From Bacillus cytotoxicus (GTDB lineage: Bacteria; Bacillota; Bacilli; Bacillales; Bacillaceae_G): a DNA stretch of 64,000 nucleotides. The notes beneath the pieces were generated by a model. It was not told the origin of the DNA, searched no databases, and saw nothing but the letters and a program-made list of their open reading frames with translations. Positions 43,337 to 51,516 of the stretch are shown in pieces. Each line of letters opens with the position of its first letter. Within the stretch, counting starts at the first letter, position 1. A program made the position numbers and the translations under genes. The DNA is taken from the NCBI RefSeq assembly GCF_023715645.1, contig NZ_JAMBOP010000015.1:43190-107189 (forward strand). Direction: 5' to 3'.

Positions 43337-44782
43337 ATGAAATGGACATTAGATACAAACAGTAAAATTCCAATTTATCAACAAGTTGTTGATTATATTG
43401 AAAGACGCATTGTGTACGGAGAACTTCCACCTGGAAGTTTCCTTCCGTCAGAACGCAAGCTAGCAGAGCAATTGAATGTGAATCGAAGCACAATTACAAC
43501 AGCCTATAATGAATTGCGCGCAATGGGGATTGTAGAAAGTACAACAGGAAAAGGAACACGTGTAAGCACACATATGTGGGGCGTATCGCCAAAATCCACA
43601 CCAAATTGGAAAGGGTTTGTAGAGGGCGGGACATTTTTACCTAACTTACCACTTCTTCGCTACATTCGTGAGCAAATGCAGCAAAATGACAATATCATTG
43701 ATTTTGCAAACGGGGAACTTGGATGTGATTTGTTCCCGCACCAGCAATTACAAACGATATTACGTGAACAACCATTAACACAATCGTTAAGTTACGATCA
43801 TCCACAAGGCCATCTTCCTTTACGGCAAGCTGTAGCTGCATATATGAAGGAACACTTACAAATCGATGCGACTGAACAATCGATTATGATTACTTCCGGC
43901 GCCCAGCAAGCACTGCATCTTATTGTCCAATGTTTATTAAATCCAGGTGATGCGGTAGCATTTGAAAGTCCATCGCATTGTTATTCGTTGCCTCTTTTTC
44001 AATCGGCAGGCATTCGAATTTTCCCCTTACCTGTTGATGAGCACGGGATTAACCCAGAAGATGTAGAAGAGCTTTATCGTAAGCATCGGATTAAAATGAT
44101 TTTCTTAAATCCAAATTACCAAAATCCAACCGGAACGCTCCTACATCCGAAAAGAAGAGAAACTCTTTTATCTTTATGCGCAGATCTACGGATTGCGATT
44201 GTTGAAGATGATCCATCAAGTTTACTAACATTAGAAAACAAAAAACAGACATGTTCAACTTTAAAATCAATTGATACAAATGGAACGGTTATTTATGTTC
44301 ATTCCCTATCCAAAATGATCGCACCAGGATTACGAATTGGCTGGCTCGTCGCACCACAGTCCGTTGTTGAGCGCTTATCAGATGCGCGGCATCAAATGGA
44401 ATTAGGCTTAAGTGTATTTCCGCAATGGCTTATGCAGCAATTTTTTGAAACCGTTCCGTTTGAAACACATTTACAGCAACTACGCTCAAAATTATTACAA
44501 AATAGAGATGTTTTAGTTAATGCACTGCAGCACTCACTTCAACAAGAACTCTCATTCTCCATACCAACAGGTGGAATTTATATATGGGGAAAATTACATC
44601 AACCTATCAATGAAAAGCAGTTGATTATGCAAAGTCTAAAACAACAAGTTGCTTTTATGCCCGGCAGTATTTTCGGTGCAAAAGATGGTTATATTCGTCT
44701 ATCGTATGGAAAAGTCGATGTAAGCCGCATTACCGAAGGAGTCTCTCGTCTGCAACAGGCGATTCATTTATCTCGTATATAA
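43337..44782 (+). CDS. MocR-type regulator (GntR HTH + aminotransferase domain)
   Basis: A 481-residue protein. A GntR winged helix occupies residues 1-72 (LPPGSFLPSERKLAEQLNVNRSTITTAYNELRAMGI), and a fold I aminotransferase-like domain the remainder, with PLP-Lys in VHSLSKMIAPGLRIGWL (about residue 330). MocR proteins sense amino-compounds through PLP. The start chosen follows aaggagacgg; the earlier ATG at 43250 lies in the operator repeats. It is divergent from an EamA exporter, its probable target. Confidence 0.9.
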   Translation: MKWTLDTNSKIPIYQQVVDYIERRIVYGELPPGSFLPSERKLAEQLNVNRSTITTAYNELRAMGIVESTTGKGTRVSTHMWGVSPKSTPNWKGFVEGGTFLPNLPLLRYIREQMQQNDNIIDFANGELGCDLFPHQQLQTILREQPLTQSLSYDHPQGHLPLRQAVAAYMKEHLQIDATEQSIMITSGAQQALHLIVQCLLNPGDAVAFESPSHCYSLPLFQSAGIRIFPLPVDEHGINPEDVEELYRKHRIKMIFLNPNYQNPTGTLLHPKRRETLLSLCADLRIAIVEDDPSSLLTLENKKQTCSTLKSIDTNGTVIYVHSLSKMIAPGLRIGWLVAPQSVVERLSDARHQMELGLSVFPQWLMQQFFETVPFETHLQQLRSKLLQNRDVLVNALQHSLQQELSFSIPTGGIYIWGKLHQPINEKQLIMQSLKQQVAFMPGSIFGAKDGYIRLSYGKVDVSRITEGVSRLQQAIHLSRI

Positions 44783-44945
44783 AAGGTTAATCTATCTCCT
44801 TTTTCCTTTTTAAAATAGTTATTCAAAAGGATGATATGAATTGTAATTTCACACCATCTTTTTATTTGCATGCTATATAATCAAAGAAAGAATATTCTGA
44901 TATCGCATTCATAAAAAAGAGCTGTATGCAGGAGGAGTTAATCAA

Positions 44946-45449
44946 ATGTTAGGGTTACCACATGGTGAAGTTTTTTTAGTTCCTTGGACTGAGGAATGGG
45001 AAGTCCAATTTTTAAAAGAGAAACAATTTATTGAAAAACAAATTGGAGAATACATTTTGGCAATACATCATATTGGAAGTACTTCTATTCCACACTTGAG
45101 TGCAAAACCTATTATTGATATTGCGATTGAATTAAAGAATTTTGAAAATGGTGTGAAATGTATTGCTAAGTTAGAACAATTACATTATAGGTATAGAAAA
45201 GATGTATTACCTGAAAGATATTATTTTAACAAGGGCGAGCCGAGAACGCATCAAATTCATATGTATGAAAAGAGCAATAAATATTTAATTGAACAATTGC
45301 GTTTTAGAGATTACTTAAAAAATAATACAACGGCTCGGATTGAGTATGAACAGTTAAAAATTCAACTTTCACAAGTTAATCCCAATAATAAACATAAATA
45401 TGCAGATGATAAAACCGACTTCGTTAAATCTATATTGGCGAAAATATAA
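44946..45449 (+). CDS. GrpB (UPF0157) nucleotidyltransferase-like protein
   Basis: A 167-residue protein matching GrpB/UPF0157. The start VPWTEEWEVQFLKEK, the IHHIGSTSIPHLSAKPIIDIAI core (G-S-T/S and D-I-x-I, about residues 38-60), and the terminal RIEYEQLKIQL are the family signatures. The fold is that of a minimal nucleotidyltransferase; the substrate is unknown. The site is caggagga, followed closely by ATG. Confidence 0.9.
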   Translation: MLGLPHGEVFLVPWTEEWEVQFLKEKQFIEKQIGEYILAIHHIGSTSIPHLSAKPIIDIAIELKNFENGVKCIAKLEQLHYRYRKDVLPERYYFNKGEPRTHQIHMYEKSNKYLIEQLRFRDYLKNNTTARIEYEQLKIQLSQVNPNNKHKYADDKTDFVKSILAKI

Positions 45450-45529
45450 AATTAAAAAGGGAGACTATGTGTACCTATTCACCTTCCTAGATCAACCGAA
45501 TTTACCATATATAAACAGAAAATAAACCA

Positions 45530-45574
45530 ATTACCTAGAAATACAGTAGGTTTCTGTGCCTCTAGGTAATTTTC
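45530..45574. terminator. Bidirectional terminator
   Basis: attacctaga pairs with tctaggtaat, followed by tttcatttt. It separates convergent GrpB and VOC genes. Confidence 0.85.
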
Positions 45575-45590
45575 ATTTTCTTATTTCCAA

Positions 45591-46394
45591 CTAAAATATG
45601 TACATGCCATTCCATATATGACATACACTCATTTTTTCATTTTCCCCTTCAAATTCTACCGCGAATGGTCCCTCTCCGTTATTCGTTAATTGATTCTGAC
45701 CGATCCCATTCCCTAGTGGTTCACAAAATTGAATTGCTATTTCGCCTAGAGAAAAACTTTGAGTTATTACATTCCATTCCTTATTTATTTTCGGTGGACT
45801 CATTTCTAGTTGCAGTAAATCTTTCCAACGCTTGCTTGTTTCATTTACATTTGCAACAGCATAGAACACTGTTTTCATTTCTATTATTTGATTGTTATGA
45901 GGCGATATTACTCCTTTTCTCTGTAAATCATCCCTTCTTTTTTCATCCGGTTCACTCCACTCAATGAAAAATGGAAATCTAGGACCTTCTTCTTCTTGTT
46001 CAATAAATAGCATTTTCCATATTAAAAGTGTTCCGTCATCCCTCATCCGTTTCCCTTCCAATGGACCGCTTATATGAAATCCCTGTTCAATCAATCTCTC
46101 AGCAAGCTCTTCCATATGTTCTGTGCGCAGCGCAATTTGAAGCATTCCTTCTCCTCCTTGCAACTTTTGAACGACTTGTTGAATAAGTGGATTTTCCGAT
46201 TGATTTGCAATTTCTTGATTTTGCACCGCCAAAAACTCAATATATGCTAAATCAAAATAACATAAACTATTATGCGTCCCCCAGTTCGTATGTTCTCCTC
46301 CTTGCACAACATGAAATCCGTGTATTTTCATTTGATTGATTACATCAGCTGGAGAGCATCTCACTACATGAACAAGATGATCAAACTGTAACAT
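45591..46394 (-). CDS. Glyoxalase-like (VOC superfamily) protein
   Basis: A 267-residue protein of the Glyoxalase_3 type (double-length VOC). It starts FDHLVHVVRCSPADVINQMKIHGFHVVQGGEHTNWGTHNSLCYF, the signature of that group, and a second half follows near residue 175 (TVFYAVANVNETSKRWKDLL). The substrate is unknown. It is monocistronic, with ggtgaggag ahead of the ATG. Confidence 0.87.
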   Translation of the reverse strand: MLQFDHLVHVVRCSPADVINQMKIHGFHVVQGGEHTNWGTHNSLCYFDLAYIEFLAVQNQEIANQSENPLIQQVVQKLQGGEGMLQIALRTEHMEELAERLIEQGFHISGPLEGKRMRDDGTLLIWKMLFIEQEEEGPRFPFFIEWSEPDEKRRDDLQRKGVISPHNNQIIEMKTVFYAVANVNETSKRWKDLLQLEMSPPKINKEWNVITQSFSLGEIAIQFCEPLGNGIGQNQLTNNGEGPFAVEFEGENEKMSVCHIWNGMYIF

Positions 46395-46732
46395 CTCCTC
46401 ACCACCCTTACCTTTATCCTTTTAGTGTATTACTTTTCAATCATTTCCTTCAATTTAAATTTTCTAAAAATAAGAACCTCACTTCTATTAGCTTTGTCGA
46501 AAAATATTTATCTGAATTTTCTATTAATTTTGAAGGGTTTTTCGAAATATATTGCGAAAATATTGTATAACCTTTTTTATCAGCGGTTATTTCATACATA
46601 CTTTTTTAGGACGGGAAGAATTTTGAAAGCGCTTTTCTACAATAGCCATTATTTTCTATAAAATAATCCTTGTAATATTTTCAGAAAATCATTACAATTG
46701 CCATATATTAAAAATCATAGTAATAGAAAAAT
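46395..46732. other. AT-rich intergenic region upstream of the lysine riboswitch
   Basis: This 340-base, strongly AT-rich stretch has only chance open frames without ribosome binding sites. It must hold the promoters of the VOC gene (left) and of the riboswitch-lysP unit (right). No clear consensus box pair was found. Confidence 0.5.
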
Positions 46733-46999
46733 CCTCATCAATCCGATGAGGTAGAGGTCGCGACTTTTATTAGTAATCTAGACGAGACGCAGAGGACGTC
46801 AATAACTCTAGTTAAAAGGAAAAGTTGCCGAAGTTTATACTTCTTCTCTGGAAGTATATGCTGGGGCTGTTTTCGAATAGGAACAGAACTGTCACGTTTA
46901 CAAAATTACCGTGTAAACGTGGGGCGCTATCTTAACGGAAGGTATGATGGGGTGGCTATTTTTGAAATGCTCCGCTAAAGTCCTTTAGCGGTTTTTTTA
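46733..46999 (+). promoter_or_regulatory. Lysine riboswitch (L box) with terminator
   Basis: Conserved L-box pieces occur in order: gatgaggtagaggtcgcgac, then agtaatc, ggaaaagttgccgaag, a ctgggg-ctg segment, and ggggcgctatctta. An intrinsic terminator follows (ccgctaaag/tttagcgg at 46972-46991, then seven T). It lies 45 bases before a LysP-like permease gene. Lysine binding should favour termination and reduce lysine uptake. Confidence 0.93.
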
Positions 47000-47043
47000 T
47001 TCCCCCCGCTCCTTCCTATCTTACAAGAAAAGGAGTGTTGAAC

Positions 47044-48513
47044 ATGAACGGCGCAACTACTAACGTTACCTCTACAGCTACAAATCAATCTGCACAACCA
47101 ACTAAAGAACTACGACGCGGATTGAAATCTCGCCATCTTACAATGATCTCACTTGGTGGTACAATCGGAACAGGTTTATTCTTAGCAAGCGGTGGTGTTG
47201 TCCATACAGCTGGTCCTGGTGGAGCTCTCGTCGCCTATGCTGCAATTGGTATTATGGTATATTTTTTAATGACAAGCTTAGCAGAGTTAGCATCCTACAT
47301 GCCTGTAGCAGGATCATTTAGCACTTATGCAACAAGATTTGTTGATCCATCGCTTGGATTCGCATTAGGTTGGAATTACTGGTATAACTGGGCTATTACA
47401 ATTGCTGCTGAACTCTCTGCAGTTACACTAATTATGAAATTTTGGTTTCCAAATACCCCTTCTTTACTTTGGAGTGGAATTTGTTTAGCTATTATGTTCC
47501 TTTTAAATTTTTTATCTGTTAAAGGATTTGGAGAAGCGGAGTATTGGTTTGCACTTATTAAAGTTGTAACTGTTATTGCCTTTTTAATTGTCGGATTTCT
47601 TATGATTTTCGGTATTATGGGCGGGGAACCTGTTGGTTTTAAAAACTTCACAGTTGCAGGTGCACCGTTTAACGGCGGCTTCATGGCAATTATCGGCGTA
47701 TTTATGGCAGCTGGATTCTCGTTCCAAGGAACAGAACTACTCGGAGTTGCAGCTGGCGAAACTGAAGATCCGCAGCGCAACATCCCTAAAGCAATTCGCA
47801 GCATCTTTTGGCGAATTTTATTATTCTATATTTTAGCAATTCTCGTAATCGGTTTATTAATCCCTTATACAAACGAAAACCTAGCAGCAAGTGATGTAAC
47901 AGTAAGTCCATTTACACTTGTATTTGAAAAAGCAGGAATTGCTTTTGCGGCATCAGTAATGAACGCCGTTATTTTAACAGCTGTTTTATCTGCTGGTAAC
48001 TCTGGTATGTATGCATCAGCACGTATGCTTTGGGATTTAGCAAACCAAGGCAAAGCACCTAAATTTTTAGGAAAATTAAATAGTCGCGGCGTACCAGTAA
48101 ATGCATTGATTGCAACATCATTAGTCGGATGCGCTGCTTTCTTAGCTTCTTTATTCGGAGATGGCGTTGTATATGTGTGGCTATTAAACGCTTCCGGTAT
48201 GTCAGGTTTCATCGCTTGGATCGGAATCGCAATTAGTCACTATCGTTTCCGAAAAGCATATATTGCACAGGGAAAAGACTTAAATGACTTACCATATAAA
48301 GCAAAATGGTTCCCATTCGGTCCTATCTTTGCATTTGCATTATGCTTAATCGTTATTCTTGGTCAAAACTACGGTGCATTTATGGGCAAAACTATTGATT
48401 GGAACGGTGTACTTGTTTCATATATTGGCTTACCTCTTTTCTTAATACTTTGGCTAGGCTATAAATTTACAAAGAAAACAAAAGTTATTCCAATAGATAA
48501 ATGTGAGCTTTAA
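47044..48513 (+). CDS. lysP: Lysine-type amino acid permease
   Basis: A 489-residue APC-family permease with 12 membrane segments. The GGTIGTGLFLASGGVVHTAGPGG motif in helix 1 and FSFQGTELLGVAAGETEDPQRNIPKA in the middle mark the amino acid permease (AAT) subfamily that includes LysP. Control by a lysine riboswitch supports lysine as the substrate. GTG and TTG codons precede in frame, but the ATG at 47044 is seven bases after aaaaggag. A Tn554-like transposon end begins six bases after the stop. Confidence 0.9.
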   Translation: MNGATTNVTSTATNQSAQPTKELRRGLKSRHLTMISLGGTIGTGLFLASGGVVHTAGPGGALVAYAAIGIMVYFLMTSLAELASYMPVAGSFSTYATRFVDPSLGFALGWNYWYNWAITIAAELSAVTLIMKFWFPNTPSLLWSGICLAIMFLLNFLSVKGFGEAEYWFALIKVVTVIAFLIVGFLMIFGIMGGEPVGFKNFTVAGAPFNGGFMAIIGVFMAAGFSFQGTELLGVAAGETEDPQRNIPKAIRSIFWRILLFYILAILVIGLLIPYTNENLAASDVTVSPFTLVFEKAGIAFAASVMNAVILTAVLSAGNSGMYASARMLWDLANQGKAPKFLGKLNSRGVPVNALIATSLVGCAAFLASLFGDGVVYVWLLNASGMSGFIAWIGIAISHYRFRKAYIAQGKDLNDLPYKAKWFPFGPIFAFALCLIVILGQNYGAFMGKTIDWNGVLVSYIGLPLFLILWLGYKFTKKTKVIPIDKCEL

Positions 48514-48577
48514 CAATCAAAACCTATCAACTCTCGTTATCAAGACCTAATTTATAAAAAACGTTATTAAATCACTT

Positions 48578-48619
48578 CCCTAACATATTATATATGTCTA
48601 ATATGTTAGGGGAGTTTTT
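48578..48619. terminator. Strong hairpin terminator
   Basis: A perfect 13-base stem (ccctaacatatta with its complement) is followed by gagttttta. It lies just inside the left transposon end and can serve lysP read-through. Confidence 0.85.
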
Positions 48620-48628
48620 AATTTAATT

Positions 48629-48705
48629 AATCAAAAAAAGTTGATTTAATTGTTGCATTAAACAAGAAATCTCACATATAATAAATACATCAAAAAAATT
48701 TGATG
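48629..48705 (+). promoter_or_regulatory. arsR promoter with two ArsR-type operators
   Basis: -35 TTGCAT (48653-48658) and -10 TATAAT (48677-48682) are separated by 18 bases. Operators aatcaa-N6-ttgatt (48629-48646) and catcaa-N6-ttgatg (48688-48705) flank them, and a third catcaa-N6-ttgatt lies after arsR at 49045-49062. The shared half-site pattern suggests ArsR binding. Confidence 0.75.
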
Positions 48706-48723
48706 AGTAGGAGGTTGCACAAT

Positions 48724-49029
48724 ATGACTAAACAATTTGAACAATACGAGAAGAAATTTAAAGCTCTTGCAGATCAAAAAAGATTAGAGATTATGTATGA
48801 ACTTTGCCAAAGAGGTAGAACTTGCGTATGTGATTTAACGGAAATATTCGAAATGACACAATCTAAATTATCTTACCACTTAAAAATTTTACTTGAGGCA
48901 AATTTAATAATCAAAGATACACAAGGTACTTGGAGCTATTATGATTTAAATGATACTGAAGTGAATAACCTACTATCGGAAGAACTTTGTTGCATATTTA
49001 GAAAAACAGGAAAAGGAACTTGTTGCTAA
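48724..49029 (+). CDS. arsR: ArsR family arsenical-responsive repressor
   Basis: A 101-residue winged-helix repressor. The HTH core is LTEIFEMTQSKLSYHLKILLEANLI (about residues 44-68). A metal-site pair RTCVCDLTE (C-V-C at about 36-38) matches the As(III)-binding ELCVCDL motif of ArsR; the terminal CC may add ligands. The start follows ggaggttgcac; the in-frame ATG at 48700 lies in the operator. It is first gene of the ars operon and probably autoregulated through the operators around its promoter. Confidence 0.92.
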   Translation: MTKQFEQYEKKFKALADQKRLEIMYELCQRGRTCVCDLTEIFEMTQSKLSYHLKILLEANLIIKDTQGTWSYYDLNDTEVNNLLSEELCCIFRKTGKGTCC

Positions 49030-49044
49030 TTTTTTTAAACTATA

Positions 49045-49062
49045 CATCAATTTTTTTTGATT
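49045..49062 (+). promoter_or_regulatory. Third ArsR-type operator, arsR-arsI spacer
   Basis: catcaa-N6-ttgatt, the same 6-6-6 layout as the two sites at the arsR promoter, lies between arsR and arsI. It may allow a second level of control of arsI-acr3-arsC. Confidence 0.55.
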
Positions 49063-49094
49063 AATATTTCTTAAAATCAAAGGAGGAATTTGTA

Positions 49095-49532
49095 ATGAAA
49101 TATGTACATGTTGGGATTAATGTTACAAACCTAGAAAATTCTATTGAATTCTATGAAAAAGCATTTGGAGTAAAGCCAGTTAAGGTGAAAAATGATTATG
49201 CAAAATTCCTATTAGATACTCCAGGACTTAACTTTACTTTAAATTTAAAAGATGAAGTGTCTGGAAACCAAGTGAATCATTTTGGATTCCAAGTAGAAAA
49301 TGAAGAAGAAATAAAGGTCCATAAGGACCGATTAGAAAAAGAAGGCTTTTTTGCAAGAGAAGAGATGAATACAACATGTTGCTATGCTGTACAGGATAAG
49401 TTTTGGATAACTGATCCTGATGGTAACGAGTGGGAGTTCTTTTATACAAAAGCAGATAGTGATGTCCATAAAATCGAAAATACACAATTTTGCACGACTC
49501 CTAACGGAGTTAAAGAAAATTCTTGCTGTTAA
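49095..49532 (+). CDS. arsI: ArsI/CadI-type VOC protein (organoarsenical lyase)
   Basis: A 145-residue VOC protein. The vicinal cysteine pair in NTTCCYAVQDKFW (C95-C96) is the thiol site of ArsI C-As lyases, which cleave methylarsenite or aromatic arsenicals. Metal ligands would be His5, His62 and Glu114. A C-terminal Cys-rich tail (NSCC) resembles other ars-operon members. The site aaaggaggaatttg precedes the ATG. It stands between arsR and the efflux gene. Confidence 0.85.
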   Translation: MKYVHVGINVTNLENSIEFYEKAFGVKPVKVKNDYAKFLLDTPGLNFTLNLKDEVSGNQVNHFGFQVENEEEIKVHKDRLEKEGFFAREEMNTTCCYAVQDKFWITDPDGNEWEFFYTKADSDVHKIENTQFCTTPNGVKENSCC

Positions 49533-49549
49533 TCTAGGAGGAATATCAT

Positions 49550-50590
49550 ATGAAGAGATTATCATTTCTAGATCGATACTTAACCATTTGGATTTTTCTT
49601 GCCATGGCTCTAGGAATCGGGATAGGGGTACTATTTCCTCAAATTACAAGTAGCATAAATAGTCTACAAGTGGGTACAACATCTATTCCACTTGCAATAG
49701 GCTTAATTTTGATGATGTATCCTCCATTAGCCAAGGTTCGTTATGAAGAGATGGGGAGAGTCTTCAAAGATGTAAAAGTGTTAGTATTATCACTTGTTCA
49801 AAACTGGATAATTGGTCCCGTTCTAATGTTTGCTTTAGCAGTAATATTTTTACCAGATAAACCAGAATATATGGTCGGTTTAATTATGATTGGCTTAGCT
49901 CGCTGTATTGCAATGGTTATTGTTTGGAATGACCTGGCAAAGGGGGATACTGAGTATGCAGCGGGTTTAGTCGCTTTTAACTCTGTATTCCAAATGTTAT
50001 TTTTCTCAGTGTATGCTTATGTGTTTGTAACAGTAATTCCAGAATGGTTGGGAATTGAAGGAGCTATTGTTGATATTACAATGGCAGAGGTTGCAAAATC
50101 AGTATTTATATATTTAGGAATTCCTTTTATTGCTGGGATGTTAACTCGTTTAATCTTAGTAAAAACAAAAGGCCGTCTATGGTATGAAAAAGTCTTTATT
50201 CCCAAGATTAGTCCAATTACTTTAATCGCATTACTATTCACTATAATTGTGATGTTCTCTTTAAAAGGAGAAGTTATTGTAAGTGTACCGTTTGATGTTA
50301 TACGTATTGCGATTCCATTACTTATTTATTTTGTAATCATGTTCTTTGTTTCTTTCTTTATGGGTAAAAAAATTGGCGCAAGTTACGGAGTAACTACAAC
50401 ATTAGCATTTACAGCAGGAAGTAACAATTTTGAATTAGCAATCGCTGTTGCTGTAGGTGTATTTGGAATTCAGTCAGGTGCAGCATTTGCAGCAGTTATC
50501 GGGCCTTTAGTAGAAGTTCCTGTTATGATTGCCCTTGTAAATGTAGCACTTTGGTTCCAACGTAAGTACTTTCAGACACAACCAAGATAA
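49550..50590 (+). CDS. arsB: ACR3 family arsenite efflux permease
   Basis: A 346-residue membrane protein with ten helices of the ACR3 (bile/arsenite/riboflavin) family. The start [22 protein letters not shown], the [19 protein letters not shown] segment with the essential Cys in helix 4, and [17 protein letters not shown] are family signatures. It exports As(III) from the cytoplasm. It starts 17 bases after arsI behind aggaggaat. Annotated either arsB or acr3; it is unrelated to the ArsB of plasmid R773. Confidence 0.95.
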   Translation: MKRLSFLDRYLTIWIFLAMALGIGIGVLFPQITSSINSLQVGTTSIPLAIGLILMMYPPLAKVRYEEMGRVFKDVKVLVLSLVQNWIIGPVLMFALAVIFLPDKPEYMVGLIMIGLARCIAMVIVWNDLAKGDTEYAAGLVAFNSVFQMLFFSVYAYVFVTVIPEWLGIEGAIVDITMAEVAKSVFIYLGIPFIAGMLTRLILVKTKGRLWYEKVFIPKISPITLIALLFTIIVMFSLKGEVIVSVPFDVIRIAIPLLIYFVIMFFVSFFMGKKIGASYGVTTTLAFTAGSNNFELAIAVAVGVFGIQSGAAFAAVIGPLVEVPVMIALVNVALWFQRKYFQTQPR

Positions 50591-50616
50591 ACATTCATAG
50601 TAAAGGTGGAATTAAA

Positions 50617-51021
50617 TTGAATAACAAAAAAACAATTTACTTCTTATGTACAGGGAACTCTTGCCGTAGTCAAATGGCTGAAGCTTGGGGCAAAAAATAT
50701 TTAGGGGACAAATGGAATGTGCTGTCAGCTGGTATTGAAGCACACGGTGTAAATCCAAATGCTGTTAAAGCAATGAAAGAAGTAGATATTGATATTACTA
50801 ATCAAACTTCTGATATCATTGATCCAGAAATTTTAAATAATGCTGATCTTATTGTAACACTTTGTGGTCATGCGAATGATGTATGTCCAACAACACCTCC
50901 ATATGTAAATCGTGTTCATTGGGGGTTTGATGACCCGGCGGATCAAGAGTGGTCTGTATTCCAAAGAGTACGTGATGAGATTGGCACACGTATTAAAAGA
51001 TTTTCTGAAACAGGAGAATAA
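50617..51021 (+). CDS. arsC: Arsenate reductase, thioredoxin-coupled
   Basis: A 134-residue low-molecular-weight phosphatase-fold reductase, converting As(V) to As(III). The P-loop is [10 protein letters not shown] (C11-x5-R17), and the resolving pair is [11 protein letters not shown] (two Cys seven apart, about residues 82-89). The [17 protein letters not shown] tail is typical of the Bacillus/Staphylococcus type. The start is TTG after aaaggtgg. Last gene of the ars operon, followed by a terminator. Confidence 0.95.
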   Translation: MNNKKTIYFLCTGNSCRSQMAEAWGKKYLGDKWNVLSAGIEAHGVNPNAVKAMKEVDIDITNQTSDIIDPEILNNADLIVTLCGHANDVCPTTPPYVNRVHWGFDDPADQEWSVFQRVRDEIGTRIKRFSETGE

Positions 51022-51031
51022 TATTAATGAG

Positions 51032-51080
51032 AGACCGTTAATATTTTGAGCATTAGCTCTAGTACATTGACGGTCTTTCT
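51032..51080 (+). terminator. Terminator of the ars operon
   Basis: agaccgt pairs with acggtct around a long loop, followed by ttctttatttt. It lies between the convergent ars operon and tnpC. Confidence 0.75.
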
Positions 51081-51135
51081 TTATTTTTTCTAAAAATTTT
51101 AAGTGTGTGCGATAAAATTATATCTTTTTATTTAC

Positions 51136-51516
51136 TTATATCCGTTTGTATACGTCTGCGTATGCCACTTTTAGTTGATTCCGTAATTGCTTGTTTTCTT
51201 CTTCGATTTTCTTGATTCTTCGCTTCAACGACTCAATGATAGCATCTTTGCTGCTGTCATTCATCTCCCGTTTAAGTTGTTTTGGAGTTGGCGCTTGTGC
51301 TTGCTGTTGGCGTAGGGATTCAATTCGATCACGCAACTCACGGTTGTTATACAGCGTCGCTTTGGCTACACCAGCTTCGCTTGCCACACTATTAAAATTG
51401 ATAGGCTCATTGGCTCGCACGAGCCTTTGGATGGCTTTATCCACCTTTTGCGAAGTATTCGCTTTTCTTGATGCATGAATTTCTTTTAAATGTTCTTTAC
51501 GGTCATAGTTAGCCAT
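51136..51516 (-). CDS. tnpC: Tn554-type transposition protein C
   Basis: A 126-residue basic protein of the Tn554 TnpC type. It has an N-terminal helix-turn-helix-like region (NFNSVASEAGVAKATLYNN, about residues 39-57) and a C-terminal coiled coil (ESLKRRIKKIEEENKQLRNQL). In Tn554, TnpC improves orientation and frequency of insertion but is not strictly required. Its start overlaps the stop of tnpB. Confidence 0.9.
   Translation of the reverse strand: MANYDRKEHLKEIHASRKANTSQKVDKAIQRLVRANEPINFNSVASEAGVAKATLYNNRELRDRIESLRQQQAQAPTPKQLKREMNDSSKDAIIESLKRRIKKIEEENKQLRNQLKVAYADVYKRI

Noticed and set aside
46425-46661. 78-codon plus-strand frame upstream of the lysine riboswitch
   Set aside because: The sequence is extremely AT-rich with Phe/Leu/Ile-dominated translation, no ribosome binding site and no family resemblance. 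It is a chance frame.
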